In this document: positions 11,601 to 24,006 of the stretch, piece after piece
Layout: every line of letters begins with the position of its first letter
Numbering within the stretch: the stretch's first letter is position 1
Assembly (NCBI GenBank): GCA_037044905.1
Contig: JBAOKB010000061.1
Span: 744,001 to 808,000 of the forward strand
DNA length: 64,000 nt
From: Hortaea werneckii
Taxonomy: Eukaryota; Ascomycota; Dothideomycetes; Mycosphaerellales; Teratosphaeriaceae
Direction of reading: 5' to 3'
The notes under the pieces: generated by a model
Databases searched by the model: none
Told to the model about the DNA's origin: nothing
Seen by the model: the letters and a program-made list of their open reading frames with translations, nothing else
Position numbers and translations under genes: made by a program

Positions 11601-14600
11601 CTGTGAAACGGTTGACAAATGAAGCCGGGAGACCCTTGCGACCACCGCCTTGATGGTGTGGGTTCTGTGCAGCAAACAATCGGAAGTCTGGATGCTTGCT
11701 AAAAGCCTGGCCCAGTTCTGGAACATACACCTCACCTCTGTGGTCCAAGCAGGCGTTAAGGCCTTCCAGTACAGACTGTGAAGCCAGGTTCATTTCGTCC
11801 AGCAGAACCCAGTCGCCATTTTTCATGGCCCTGAGGAAAGGAGCGTCACGCCAGGCAAAAGTACCAGTAGCAGCACCTTCAACTGGAGCATCGGATCCGA
11901 AAAGGTCAAGGAGATCAGTCTGCTCCGATAGGTTGATGCGGGTTAACGGTACGCCAGCCGCTGAAGAAATGGCGGTGACAAGTGCTGTCTTGCCCACGCC
12001 GGGGCTACCCTCGAGCATTACTGGCTTTGATAGCTGCATTGCTCTTAGTACACGCATAGCGTTATTGCGCGTGGTTTGTGCATCGAACGAAAAGGTCTGC
12101 GGAAGAGCGGTGGAGCCAGCGCGACTGGTTATTGAGAAAGGACCTATACTCAATTGACTGGTACTCTTGACGACTTGAGCAGGCACAGAGTAGACCGCGC
12201 TGGCGTCCGCCGAGACAAGGCGACTCAGCTCAGCCAAACACTCCTGACGTTCTTCGTTGAGACTCTTCCCGGTCAGTGTCATCAATCCGGCAGGATTCGC
12301 TCCAAGAGTGTCAATGTAAACGAGAGCAGCTCCATGAATCACCGCAGTCGTAACATCTACGTCGGCGAAAGCGTTGACGAACTGTACCCAAGCCAAAGCG
12401 TCTCGGATTGAGATCGACGAGGTGGCGGAAGTGTTGTACCGGGACTTGAACCACTGCGCAAAACCCACAATAGCAGTGGCGCAATGCCTCGCATCGGGCT
12501 TGAGCTTGGAGGATACGATTTGGACAATGTCCTCGGAATCGCTTAAAGCTGGAACCCAGATCTCAGTGAATCGATTCCGCAATGCTGGAGAAAGTTCACG
12601 TTTGCCATAGTCACCACCCGGGTTCATCGTGGCGAAGAATTGAAACGCTGGATCGGCCGTGACGAAGGCATCCAGGCTGCCCTTTTCTGCAAGGAGTATG
12701 GTGCGTTGTGATTCCAATACACTGTTAATACGCTCGAGCACCGAGTCGTCGGCTAATGAAATTTCATCCAGAGGAAGAAAGAGCCCTCCTTCATAGCCTG
12801 GACAAGGCTACCATCAACCCATTCGAAAAGCGCCTTGTACCTGGTCCGGTTCGTTTGGATATCGCCATGCGCATGTGATTGGCAGAATGCTTGCTTCTGC
12901 GGAGCATCAAGAGACGAAACGGCTTGATCGTATGCATCCAAAAGGGCATCCGTCGAAAGCGAAGCAGCTTCTTCAAGGCCTCGTAATGCCGCCGAAGCAA
13001 GCAGACCTTGACGCAAGGTGGCTTCGACCACAGCGCGATTGCGTACAGGCCTCTGCGACCCAATCAGGTCGCCGGTCTCAGTGTTGTGATGGGCATTGAC
13101 CGTGTGCAACCGCTGCTTCAAAGCATCGGCAAGCATCTGACAAACGGTTGTCTTTCCGCACCCGGTCTCACCAACAAGTAGTACTGGCTCGTTATTCTGA
13201 ATTGCTCGAGAAACCAATACATAGAGACGACGCATCGCTTTCGTCCAGACCACGCCTTGATTGGGTGAGCTGTCGAAAAATTGACGGACCTCAGGGCTGT
13301 CTTGGCTGTATAGCGTGCTCTCGTCGATAATCACACGAGGGCCATTGCGACTCATGACCTTCTCGAGGATTTCCTTAAGCGCCTGGCGCTCCTCGGGCTT
13401 CCGCACGCGCTCAGCCAAGAGCATGAACCCGTTTGCCGCTAACTGTTCGATGGTGTCATTCGGTCTCAAAGCCCACCTGAAAAGGTCACGCAGGGTCGCG
13501 AAACTCTTCTGTTCGAACAGACGGTTCTCCTGACGCAGGACAGATAGCTCGCGATAGACAGTGACAAGGCGCTTGCTCCTTGATTCAGGTAAATGAGTCC
13601 GGCGATGCAAAATCTCCTGTAACTCATCTACAGGGATATCGTCGAAGTGGAGCTCCAGGAATCGATTGCGAAAAGCGCGTGAAAGCGTTTTGCGCCCACC
13701 GTACAATCCAGCAGGGTTCTGCGTAGCGAAAAGCATGAAGTCTTCGTGCGGTCGAACAGTCTCTTGCGTCTCCGGGACCAAAAGCTCGCGGTTGTCATCC
13801 AGCAGGCGATTGAGCGCCTCGAGAACGTCAGTGGGCGCCAAGTTCAGCTCGTCAAGCACAATCCAGTGCCCTTCGCGCAGAGCTCTCACAAGTATGCCCT
13901 CCTGGAACTGCAATCGACCGTCTGCGCCTGACACATATGTACCGAGATACTCCTGAAGATCTGTGTGCTCGTGATTGTTGATACGCACAAATTTGTGACC
14001 TGTACGGCCAGCCAAGTATTCGATCATACTTGTCTTGCCACTCGACGTGGGACCTTGAATGAGAACAGGAAACTGGCGTGTGCTAGAAGCGCGGACGAGG
14101 TTCTCCAGGTTGCTTCGGATGAACGGCGTAAGAATGTAGTGTGGCTGATCAGACAGCTCTTCACGACCTCGACGTACCCAGTGCTTGCTGCCTGGCCAGC
14201 CTTGAACATACTGCCGGCCGTCTTCGGGCTTGCGGAGGGCCTTGTTCAGCTCTGCGCGGATGTTGCCTCTCTTTCCGAAGAGGTGCTGTTCAAGCAGCGG
14301 CTGTACTAGGCGTGCACTCTCGAGATCCAGGAAGGTGAGAAAGCTCATCTGAAAACCTTCGTAAAGAGCTCGGCGGATGTTACACTGAGGCGCAATGTAT
14401 TTGGAGAAGCTCAAAGTCCTCGTGAGTGTACGCAGACTGAAATGAGGCTTTTGACCAGCGCCGTCAACCAATTTGTTGTCATCTGCTAAGGCAACAACTC
14501 TTTGGTACAGCGTGCTGACATCCATAGCAATTGCTGCATCTGCAGCAGCTTCGGTTCGTAGGTAAGAGCGCACAATGCTCTGCAAGCTCTTGATGTCTTT

Positions 14601-17159
14601 GTCAGGGCTTTCGACGTAAAGCTCGGTGAAACGTGAGCGAATGCCGGGAGGGAGATCTTTCTTGCCAACATCTGTTGCTGGGTTCATTGCGGCAAAGACT
14701 CTGAAATCCGGATGTGCCTCGATGCGCTCGATGTTACCCGCTTCAGTAAGCAGGAGAGAGGGCGCAGAAGGGTCCAATAGATCTGTGATGGATTCGAGGG
14801 TGTCAGGAGAGGCCAAGTTGATCTCATCTAAGAGCACCCAGTCTCCATTCCGCACCGCCTTCACAATGTTGCCCTCAACAAAGCTAAACGCGAAGCCCTC
14901 ACTCCCAGTGCCAACACGCTTCTCAATAGCACCTAAATTAGCGGCAAACTCATCCCACTTGGCAAAATCGAGGGTCTTCTTGTTCTCGACCTTGCGCTTC
15001 TTGCTGGGTGCTTCTCCCTGCCTGGACGGAGAGACCGGTCGCTGTTGATCAACCATTTTCAAAGCTTGCCGCCATAGTTTGCAAACGCCTTTCCAGTTGC
15101 TCTTGGTCATTTGCTTGGCAAGTAGCTCCAGGAATTGTTGGTTCTTTGTCGTACTAAAGCTGGATCTGAAGAGTTCGTCGAATTCGTCCTTCATGGGCAC
15201 AATCAAGCTTCGCGCAGTGACCGGCTTAAAGCCACCCAACAGATCGCCGGCTTCGCTCTGCTGAGATAGATTGAAAGGCTCAAGCTTCTTTCCCAGATGT
15301 CGAGCCAAGTGTTGCACAGCTGTAGTCTTGCCAACACCCGTCTCGCCGACGAGCAGCAAAGGTTCTCGGTTGATCACAGCCGCGGCCACACGTTCTAGCA
15401 TTCGGCTAGTGTGCGGATTTGTCGAAAAAGAGCTTGGAGCCAACTTTTGTTGCTGGGCACGCGGTAGGCTATAGCGGCCAACATTAATCCTCGCATTGTC
15501 AACATCATAGCGGACTTCGCGCTCAGTAAGCAAATAATCTCGCCTCTGTGGATCAATGCGCAACTCCTCGGCAATCACGGCAGCCATGCCAGTTCGTGCT
15601 GAACCCTCTGGTAAAGCCCCAATGAAGCAATCCACGGCTTCCATAAAAATTTCATCCACATCGCTACTGCTAAATGAAGTGCGATGCTGCAAAAGCTTAT
15701 GCACCCTGCTGCACCATTTGAGCAGGTCTCGTGGGCTAACGGCTCGCAGTATTCCTGTCTTGCTCTGACCAACAAGAACAGCTCGTTGGCGAGAGGCTTC
15801 CAATCGCTCATAAACAGCCATTAGCTGAGGGAGTAATTCTGCAAGTGAAGGATAGAGTTTTCGTGCGATTTGGCTTTGCTCATTAATTGGAGGTACATTG
15901 ACACTGACGTGCTGCCAATGACGCGTGCCCAGCATATGCGAGAGCGGCCTTGTCTCTTCACCACGATGATTCAGATGAGTTCGTACAGTGGCCAGAATGC
16001 GGAACCCTTGTGAAGCGGAAATTTTCTGCTTTTGGCTTGGTATCAGGAGCTCCCGGCTTTCAATTAGAGGCAGCAGCGTGCCGATGATTTCATTTGGAGC
16101 TCGATCAAGGTCTTCAATAAGAATCCAGCGGCCTTCTTGCACTGCGGTCGTAAGTACGCCAGGCTTCCAGACGAAAGCGCCTGGTTGGTCGCCAGTGGTG
16201 TAGATACCAATCAAAAGCTTTGCATCGCTTTGCTCGTTTAGGTGAAGTGTGACCATCTTGTCAAGCTTGCCAAGCTTCCTGGCGACATGTCGAGCAAGCA
16301 GAGACTTTCCAGAGCCGGCTAGACCGGAAAGAAGCAGAGGGTCAGGCCTGCGCAAGGCTGAGGTGATGGCTCGTACGTTGGCGTCAATTGTAGAAGTGAC
16401 GACGAGGTCTTCCGAGGATGAATGCTGCAGATTGTTTGTAGAATTTACTGGAAAGAGGAACCCGCCAACGAATGTCGCAGAAGGATGAAATGCATCGCAT
16501 GGTAACACTCGCCGAGTATCACACGCTTTTGCGCTTTGCAGGAGTCCCAGAACTTCATCTGAACGCTGATCCTCCCAAAGTGACAGAAACCGATAGTCGA
16601 TCACTTTAGTATCCCATGGTCCATCAATTCCAGATTCGGCATCATCCTCACCGAGGTACTCTCGTGTCATTTGCTCAAACCAGTAGTCGGCACCATCGAG
16701 CAGGACCTGTAAGATTCTAATGGAGAGATAAACTACCGGCTTACTCGGGTGGCGAAGCAACGATTGCACTTCTGCAAGGTTGATGTGAGGTTTGAAGATT
16801 CGAGGATTACATCTCAATAGGCGGGAAATGGCCAGCAGATGTTGCACTAAGTCGTCGTGATCGTTGGGGATTTGTGACAATCCAGTCTGTAATCGATGGA
16901 GGGCATAGGGTTCCAGGTAATGCGCAAACGGAACAACGCGGCCCAGGAGTGGCAGATCTGAAGAAGCGCATACATGCGCAAAGATTCTTTCGCAGTTTGC
17001 GAAAATTAGGTCCGTATATCGTGCATCTTGCGCGACTCGGGTGATGGTTTCCAGGTATTGCGGTGCATTGGCTTCCTGCACAATGATTTGACGCAACTCG
17101 GCGGGAAGCTTCCCACCGTCAACAAGACTTAGAACGTCTGCCTCCCAAGAGCACTCCAT
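2622..17159 (-). CDS. MDN1: midasin, giant AAA+ ATPase of 60S ribosome maturation
   Basis: Three collinear reading frames (17159-12770, about 12770-10120, 10049-2622) make a protein of about 4,840 residues, the family's usual length. Midasin (Rea1) strips assembly factors (Rsa4, Ytm1) from pre-60S particles in nucleolus and nucleoplasm. Six P-loops are visible in order: GLAGSGKS, GETGVGKT, GPTSSGKT, GETGCGKT, GSPGVGKT and GPSGSGKT. A long linker follows, then a very acidic D/E/Q-rich region (about 5150-3500) and a C-terminal MIDAS domain with DDSKS (DxSxS). Start: ATG at 17159 (MECSWEADV); the frame is open to 17348 but that extension looks non-coding. Two problems: a 1-base loss near 12770 inside the Walker B of the fourth AAA unit (FFL-x-DEIS), and an intron at about 10119-10050 (branch CTGAT, acceptor TAG ending at 10050) whose in-phase donor, GTGTAC, is weak. 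The gene is essential in yeast, so the breaks are probably sequence errors. Confidence 0.95.
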
Positions 17160-17394
17160 AACAAAGCAGTTTGAGTGCACGAGAGCCGTGCAATTCTTTC
17201 TAGATATCGATGGCGGAAAAAAGATTGAATCGAAGAAGTCGAAACTCTTGGCTAAGCTTTCCCGGCTGTCCGAACGCGCACTAACCGAATGGAGAACTGG
17301 ACCGGTCCCATCTCGACATTGGACTTTGGGAAGGGCATGAGGATCCATCTGCCGCCGTAGAAATCAACACTACGCCTTTACAACAGTCGCCACC
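17160..17394. promoter_or_regulatory. shared divergent promoter, midasin / bL12m
   Basis: Only 235 bases separate the two inferred start codons on opposite strands, so promoter and 5' UTRs of the cytosolic ribosome-assembly gene and the mitochondrial ribosomal protein gene must share this DNA. I see no clear TATA box. That the two genes are co-regulated is inference. Confidence 0.5.
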
Positions 17395-18041
17395 ATGTCG
17401 CTCTCTTGCCAACACGCCGCTCGCCTTCTCCGCTCTGCAACCTCCAATCCTCCCGACGATACACCACCGCCGCAGCATCCGCGACTCGTACGCAGCAACA
17501 GAGACAGCAGGGCATCCAGCAGAGAAGATGGCAGTCCACAGAGGCGGCACCCGCAGAAGCAGCAGCGCCCACGAACCCTAAAATCGCAGGCATCGTAGAT
17601 CAAATCAGCACCCTGACCTTGTTGGAGACTGCAGACTTGGTCTCAACATTGAAGGTAGGATATTTCTAGCCGACTGCTTCCACGCGCGACACCAGCTAAC
17701 ATGATGCCCAGTCTCGACTAAATATCCCCGACATGCCCGTAGGAGGATTTGCAGCAGCAGGACCAGCCCAGGCTGCCGCAGCGCCTGCCGAGGAACCTGA
17801 GGAGGCCGCGCCTAAGCAGGAGGAGAAGACACTCTTCACGCTGAAGCTGGACTCGTTTGACACCGCCGCCAAGCCGAAGATCATCAAGGAGATCAAGAAC
17901 ATGCTCGGACTGAGCTTGGTGGACAGCAAGAAGTTTGTGGAGTCAGCGCCCAAGGTGATGAAGGAGGGCGTGCCTAAGGAGGAGGCTGAGAAGATCATCG
18001 AGACCTTGAAGGGTCTGGGTGGTGTTGTCAAGATGGAGTAG
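17395..18041 (+). CDS. mrpl12: mitochondrial ribosomal protein bL12m (L7/L12 family)
   Basis: The C-terminal part has the L7/L12 signature: TLKLDSFDTAAKPKIIKEIK, then LGLSLVDSKKFVESAPK and LKGLGGVVKME. The N-terminal dimerisation segment reads KIAGIVDQISTLTLLETADL. The start ATG at 17395 (preceded by cacc) gives a short Arg/Ser-rich mitochondrial presequence, MSLSCQHAARLLRSATSN. The rest of the leader (SRRYTTAAASATRTQQQ) continues in another frame, so one base appears to be missing near 17448-17454 in a C run. The intron at 17655-17711 (57 nt, donor GTAGGA, branch GCTAAC, acceptor CAG) joins TLK to SRLNIPDMP. The protein forms the flexible stalk of the mitochondrial large subunit that recruits translation factors. 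It is divergent from midasin. Confidence 0.93.
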
Positions 18042-19384
18042 ATCAATTTGAAGGAGATATGATGCATGGTCAGGCGTTACGCGCATGTGTGCATAGACCT
18101 GTAGGATTGAAGGGCTGGACCGCGCTGGACTTCCAGATTGTATAAAATACTATCAATACCGTGTTTTTTGCAGCGCTATGAGCATCCATGGAGGCAACGA
18201 GATTTACTCGTTTTCACAAGGCTATGTCATGGGTGTCAATGGGCTTGGGAAGCTGGACTAGCGATCTATACCCAAAGACCTGCCAAGTCGAATTCATGGT
18301 TATCGCTTAAGCTGGTCTAAGGAGAGTGCAATCCTGGAGACTATTCAATATAGTGTAGCGCCTACAGTGCGACGGGTGGTCTACTTTCGAAACATGGGTC
18401 TTCAACTAGTCGAGTAGCATATCCTACTGAATGGGAACAAATTTGATAACCGTGCCTTACGTTTTGACCATGTCACCCCTCACACTGCTTGAGAGTAGAA
18501 CCATCTTCTGACTTGCAAAGTCAATTGAACACGGAGGCATGGATCATGGATGCGGCCCTCGGCCATATGGCAAAACCGTATCGAGCATGGTGGTCGGAGA
18601 ACCTAAGCAGACGAGCCTCACTGCCAGACATCTTCCATTACAGGTGTGCTTTGGTTACACTCTCCATAATCACCACCTCCATGCTCATCGTAGCTGTTTG
18701 GAACGCTGCAGGCGAAACCAAGATAACAAGGGCCAGATGTTCCACCAGCCTTTCGAAGCAAGCCACATTGCGCAAACGTCCTGCAAGACAGGAGAAACCG
18801 CATGGGTTGTATTTTATTTTGGTGCCACCAACGAGAGAATATGTCTGCACAAAGTTGCTCGACCAGCAACTATGAATATTACGATAGGATCGCACAGCGA
18901 GGTACCCCCACATGATTGAAACGCTGAAAATTCCGTGCGCTCGCCCTGTTGCTGCGACCATTGCAAAGCACAGCTATTCTCGTTTTCGCGTCTAGCACCG
19001 TCAACATTTATGCATGAGAGGGAAATACAGCGGTATTGCGTAGCAGGTGCATGATTATACAGACATCTAAGCGAACATTAGCTTTACAGTGCAAAATCCT
19101 TCTAAATTTGCTACAACGCCCTCCACTTCAGAGCGCGTGTGCTCGCGCCTTCTCCTCAAGAGCACAACTCTCAAAATGCACCAGATCTGCCACCACTATT
19201 CGTGACGTTCATGCAGATCTCGGTCGATTCGACTATTGGAACAACCACAGTCCCGTCGTCGCATATCCCAAGTAGCTTCAAAGCCGAGCCCTCACCTGAC
19301 AGCACCTGATCAGGTCCGTATCGGTGGCGCCAACAAGTATACCATTTCAGTTAACCCGCCGAGTCATAACTTCATGAATTTTCC
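18042..19384. other. intergenic between bL12m and BolA genes
   Basis: About 1.3 kb with no supported gene. Overlapping frames on both strands at 18489-18961 lack domains and look random. The two flanking genes converge here, so it should hold both 3' UTRs. Confidence 0.5.
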
Positions 19385-19877
19385 TTATGGCGCCTTCGTC
19401 TTCAACTGCAATCCATGCCACTTCTTCACCTCTTCACCCAGCACCTTATTCACAAGCCGATGTTGCTTGATAACGGGGAGGTCCTTGAACTGCTCCGAGA
19501 CGATGTCGAGCGCATACATGGATCCGCAGCCGCCGGAGATGTCTTGAACCTGTAACACCAAAAAGAAGAAAAGACCTTAGCTACAGGGCTCCTAGCATTG
19601 AACCTAAGGCTGCTGTGGTTTTCAAACCTACCTCTAATTTCGTAGGATGTAACTCTCCCTTGATCGTGTCGAAGATCTTCCTTTCTCTTTCGTCCAGGTA
19701 GTCTGGCGCTTCAACTCCGGATGATGCGGCCTCGGATGCATAGTTTCTCGAGAGGAAGATAGGTGCTGATGGCCTCTGGGCCACTGCAGGCTTGACTAGA
19801 GAAGGAGTTTGGCGGATCGTAACCGGTGATCGTAGCAAAGATGATGCGCGGAAAGCCGCTGCTCTGAAGGACGCCAT
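19385..19877 (-). CDS. bol3: mitochondrial BolA-family protein (BolA3-like)
   Basis: Two exons: 19877-19632 and 19549-19385, with an 82-nt intron (donor GTAGGT, acceptor CAG). Exon 1 encodes a Ser/Arg-rich presequence (MASFRAAAFRASSLLRS...) and the start of the BolA fold (ERKIFDTIKGELHPTKLE). Exon 2 completes it: VQDISGGCGSMYALDIVS, then FKDLPVIKQHRLVNKVL and a C-terminal HGLQLKT. The GGCGSMY cysteine and the HRLVN histidine are positions used by BolA proteins to bind glutaredoxin [2Fe-2S] clusters. Yeast Bol3 and human BOLA3 help deliver [4Fe-4S] clusters to lipoyl synthase and complex II; the Bol3 rather than Bol1 assignment rests on the GGCGSMY context. The frame also has an upstream TTG codon, but the ATG at 19877 is the natural start. 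Intact. Confidence 0.88.
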
Positions 19878-21434
19878 GTTGTGTGTTTCCAAGAAAGCGA
19901 TGTCGCAATGCTTACACTAACCACTGTGTATGGCTTTGACGTCGTCTTTGCCCCAAAGCCAGAACCTCGGTATCGGGTGGCGCCAGATGTGGTCAGCAGC
20001 CGTTCTTCCCGCCGAGCCGCACGCAGATCGCCGTTCACGTAAGCGAAGCCCGTCGGAGAAACGATGTTCCTTCGAAAAGGTTCTGGACCTCATCCTTTTC
20101 GCTTTGTTGGTCCTCTAAGCGCCTCAGCACAATGGTACCTTTGTATATCGGTTGTCTATCGCGAAGCATTGGGCAAATGCTAGCAGTACAGACCTTCGAT
20201 CTTGCCGCATTGTCTCCACAGGTATCAGGAGTAATGCGATCGGGCGTGTTTACTAAAAAGTCTTTGAGAGCAGTGTACTTCTTGCGAGATTATGTTGGGA
20301 TGGACAGAATGTCTTCAAGGCGGCATGTCGCGTGCATTGTTCACAATACCCTGCATGCTTAGCTGAAGTCACTGCAAGTTAGACTCCATTCATCCACTTG
20401 CTGATGTGGAACAAGCTCCTAGCACAATTAAACTACCCGCCGTTGGCGACGACGAGGGCCGTCAAACATACCCAGGTGGAGTAAGAGGATGAAGGCTGTG
20501 GCGCTCACCCTGCATTGGATGCTTTACGTCTCTTCTTGCGGTGAGGCGCACTGGGCAGATCACCAGCATTCGCAAAGTGTATCGACAACGACATGCCTGT
20601 GCTTCCGTTGCGCACGAGTAATGAGACAGGTGAACACGAAGACGAGGTGGAGCCGAGCTTGCAAATCATCTCACCCTAAGACTGCCTACTTCAGCGTCGT
20701 ATGAGCCGGCGTTTGCCATTATGTACTATGTATGTCTCACCTGCGCGCCCATGTCAGTGGCGAGGAGGCAGATGTCATGAGCAGATGTCAGATCGTCTTT
20801 GCAGGACAGGATGCGGAGTGCAGAATGTCGTGCACTGATACAGTCAGTCTGGGGTTGATGCGGGCTCCAATCGCAAGTCTGGAGAAGATGCGGACAGAGG
20901 AGCTGTCCAGTGGACTGTACAGTACTGCTTGGGTATAATGACCCCATTCCTTGTGGTCCACTCCTTGGTCGATCCAGGAGTTGTTCAATGGTTGGGAACG
21001 GTTAGCGCCTTGACTTTTGGTGGAGTGCATTTTGTTTCAATTACGGAGTCTCCAGACCCACAGTACGACCGATACATTTCCCCAGCGGACCCTTGGCGGT
21101 TGGAGACGAATGTAGAATCGAGAAGCGATGAGAGCATTGTGTTGCATCTGATTGCATGCACCCCAGACAATTCATGTATGCACGCTGGACCCTGAGTCGT
21201 ACACGAATGGCCAAGGTAACGCCAGTGAAAGGGAACTCGTTCCGCATGGTACTTCGGGGGTACTTGCGGGGGTACTGATAACGACGCCGTACGGAAGGGA
21301 GGGCAGTGCCGCTGTGGCGGCGCTCAAAACATAGTCGTTCTTACGCCAATTCCTTGCAACTCCATCAGCAAATTCAACTACCAAAAGGGCCATACAGAAC
21401 GGAGCAAAAGGACATTTGCATGGACGGATGCCCG

Positions 21435-21453
21435 TTAGGGTTATGTAGGGTTA
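21435..21453 (+). repeat. telomere-like motif TTAGGGTTATGTAGGGTTA
   Basis: Differs by one base from the copy at 66-84. Such TTAGGG/AGGGTTA pairs resemble sites for Myb-type telobox factors (Tbf1/Taf1 type); binding is inference. Confidence 0.45.
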
Positions 21454-23980
21454 TAGCCTTAGCCATGGAAGATGCTGTTTCTTAACTCCAGAAAGGCATT
21501 ATAAGAAGGTAGCTGCGACAGACCCGTGGTCTAGGTCGCGCGGCCTTCGGTTCAGGCTGCCGAAGGGAAGAATGTTCCATGTCTGGAACATATCTATTAG
21601 AGGTCTGCTAAGAATGGTGCCTGCGATGGAGGGAGGTGAGACTAGGCAATGTTCCTGAAGATCTCTAGGAGCAACCACAAATCGCCGCTCCTGCTGTCAA
21701 GTAACTGCCTCTCTTACCCCTCCTCTAAGCGCAAGGTTCAGTGGCGGGGTAGGTCGGCGGTGTGCGCACGCCGTGTTCGTGCACAAAACGCCTGAAGGAT
21801 TCATCGATTGGCCGAAAGCCCTCGAGTCGCACGACTCTGCGTGCTCTCTTCCTCGTCTTCCACGTTCCGTGGCTTGTGTGTACGTGTAAGCCAAGCGGAA
21901 GCAGCTTCTATCCAGCGTGCATCTGAGGAGCCGTAGCTGTCGGTACGGCGAAGTATCGCGGGAGCCAATGTAATCAGCGACCTACATTGTCTGCAGAGTA
22001 GCAATAAGCAATAATCAACTTGGAACGGTCTTGTGACTTGAGTTTTATGGGGACGCGAGTACTACCGATGTAGAGATAGGCGTCCTCGGCGTTCTACAGA
22101 GACTCTGCAGGGAGCCGCTCCCAAACCAAACATCCCGCGGTATCCGAAAGCCTCTGTTGGGTACGGAAAGGTCTCCCCAAACCTAGCAGAACACTTGTAC
22201 CGCGGTCACGGCGTCGAAGCTCGCATGCTGATCAATGGCCAGACTGTTATGTGGCCATATAGAAATGTAATGAATCTGGGACGTCACTGTCACGCACGCT
22301 CTGGAGACTACGGGGAACGTGTATCGGCGATAGCGAAACAGTGCGGGCTCTCGAGTCAGTAGCGGTATGCATCTCCAAGCAAGCGCTGTCTTGAAGATCC
22401 AGTCGGAGAAGGGCGGCGCGTAAGCTGTCGTGGGGTCAGCATTTCGAAAGAAGGCTACGTGCGACATCCGCCGTGATCCCGAGCTCGCATTTGCCTTTGA
22501 ACATGATTATCTGCGTGACCGAACGACCGGGCACGAAGGTCTGCATACATCGGTCGTCGCCTGTCATGCAGCATCACCCCAGCTCGTCCACGCAAACACA
22601 CTACAGCAGCGGGTGGCAGCATTAGAAATGATACAGCCCCATGGCGGAGGGCCTTCTCCACAGAAAACAGTGGGTCTGGCGATTCGAACCTGAGTTCTGG
22701 AGCTATACGTACCACATATAGTGAGGATTGCGCCAGTAGTGCTGAGAAAATTCTTGCTTGCAGTAGCAGACAAAAAGGAAAGATGCATTGCCGCGCGGCG
22801 GACCATGCGACCAATCACCAGCGGGCTGAAGCGGTTGATGAACGCGACACTTGACGCGAAGTGGCCACGACTGCCGAGACCGGGTGTCACCTTCAGCAGA
22901 TGCTGCTTTGATCTCTGGTAGAGCTCGTGCAGTCATTGCTGATCCCCAACAATATCATTGGCAAAGCGCGCGCTTGGGCGATTATGAATAGTGCGAAGCT
23001 GCGTGTCCTTATTGACCGTACCTGAGGACCCATTTTGATTCTCCGTTCCCAATGGTGGTGGTGTGTCGAGGGCGTTCCCAGTGCGTTGAAAGCTTAATGG
23101 ATTAGCGTCTGTGGCGCCCACAGACCCACAGCCCACAAACCCCGGCTGGGCTCCCAATTTGGGGTTAGCAGACGATACATCGATGATGTACGGATGATGG
23201 CGGCGTACGCAGGGCGATCTTGGTGTATGGTTGAGGAGGCCGGCGTCGCACTGCGATCGTACATCGACGCGCCTTGAGAAGAGGTCGTTGTGGGAGAGAG
23301 AGAGAGAGAGACACACACTAGACTGCAGAGGACAGGCAGGCAATGAGAATACGAGTCTGCCCAGAACGAGTTCAGTTGGGGAGATGTTCAGCGGGGATGC
23401 ATAGCAGATCAGCGGCTTGAGGGCAGAGAGAGTTTGATAGCGCCCCGCAGATGCAGGTGTGGCTTGTACGTTGAAGACCGTACCTGTTGTCACTCTCGAG
23501 TCTCTCGCATGTCGTGACCTCCCACGGGTTCGTCGTCGCCGGCGCATCCGCTATCGCACGCCTTGGCCGAGCTGCAACGGTCCCCAACACAGGGTGGAGC
23601 GTGCATTTCCCAGGCGTCTCGCTTGCAGGTGATTATTACTTGCTTGCTGTGGTCAGCCCACCGGCGTGCCTCTTAGTAGTACATTTGTTTCCAGACTTCT
23701 GGCGGGCTGCGTAGCGGGTGGGCGTTTCGAATCCTTTGCCGCTTTCAGCATTGCGGGAAGCCCACCAGGAAGTACAACAACTTCAACCTTCCTCCACTCT
23801 ACCCCAACACCCTGCAGCTGCAGCTGCTCCTCTCGACAATTCTAGGCCATTGCCCGCCTACCCTTACCTTCACCCCGACACCTTTATCACCTCTTGGACA
23901 GCGTCGCGTGCTGCTTGTCCTTCTCGTTGGAGCTTGAGACCATCCTTTCTCGTCGAGCGTTCTTGCGACTGCTTCCGGCT

Positions 23981-24006
23981 GCGTGCGTGCGTGCGTGCGT
24001 GCGTGC
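23981..24006 (+). repeat. tetranucleotide microsatellite (GCGT)n
   Basis: Six and a half perfect tandem copies in the presumed 5' leader of the CBM21 gene. Confidence 0.9.

Noticed and set aside
18489..18961. Overlapping frames of 107-128 codons on both strands
   Set aside because: No domain, no intron signals, mutually overlapping on both strands; consistent with chance.
22933..23547. 204-codon minus-strand frame
   Set aside because: Composition is random and it overlaps GA/CA repeats; no recognisable sequence.
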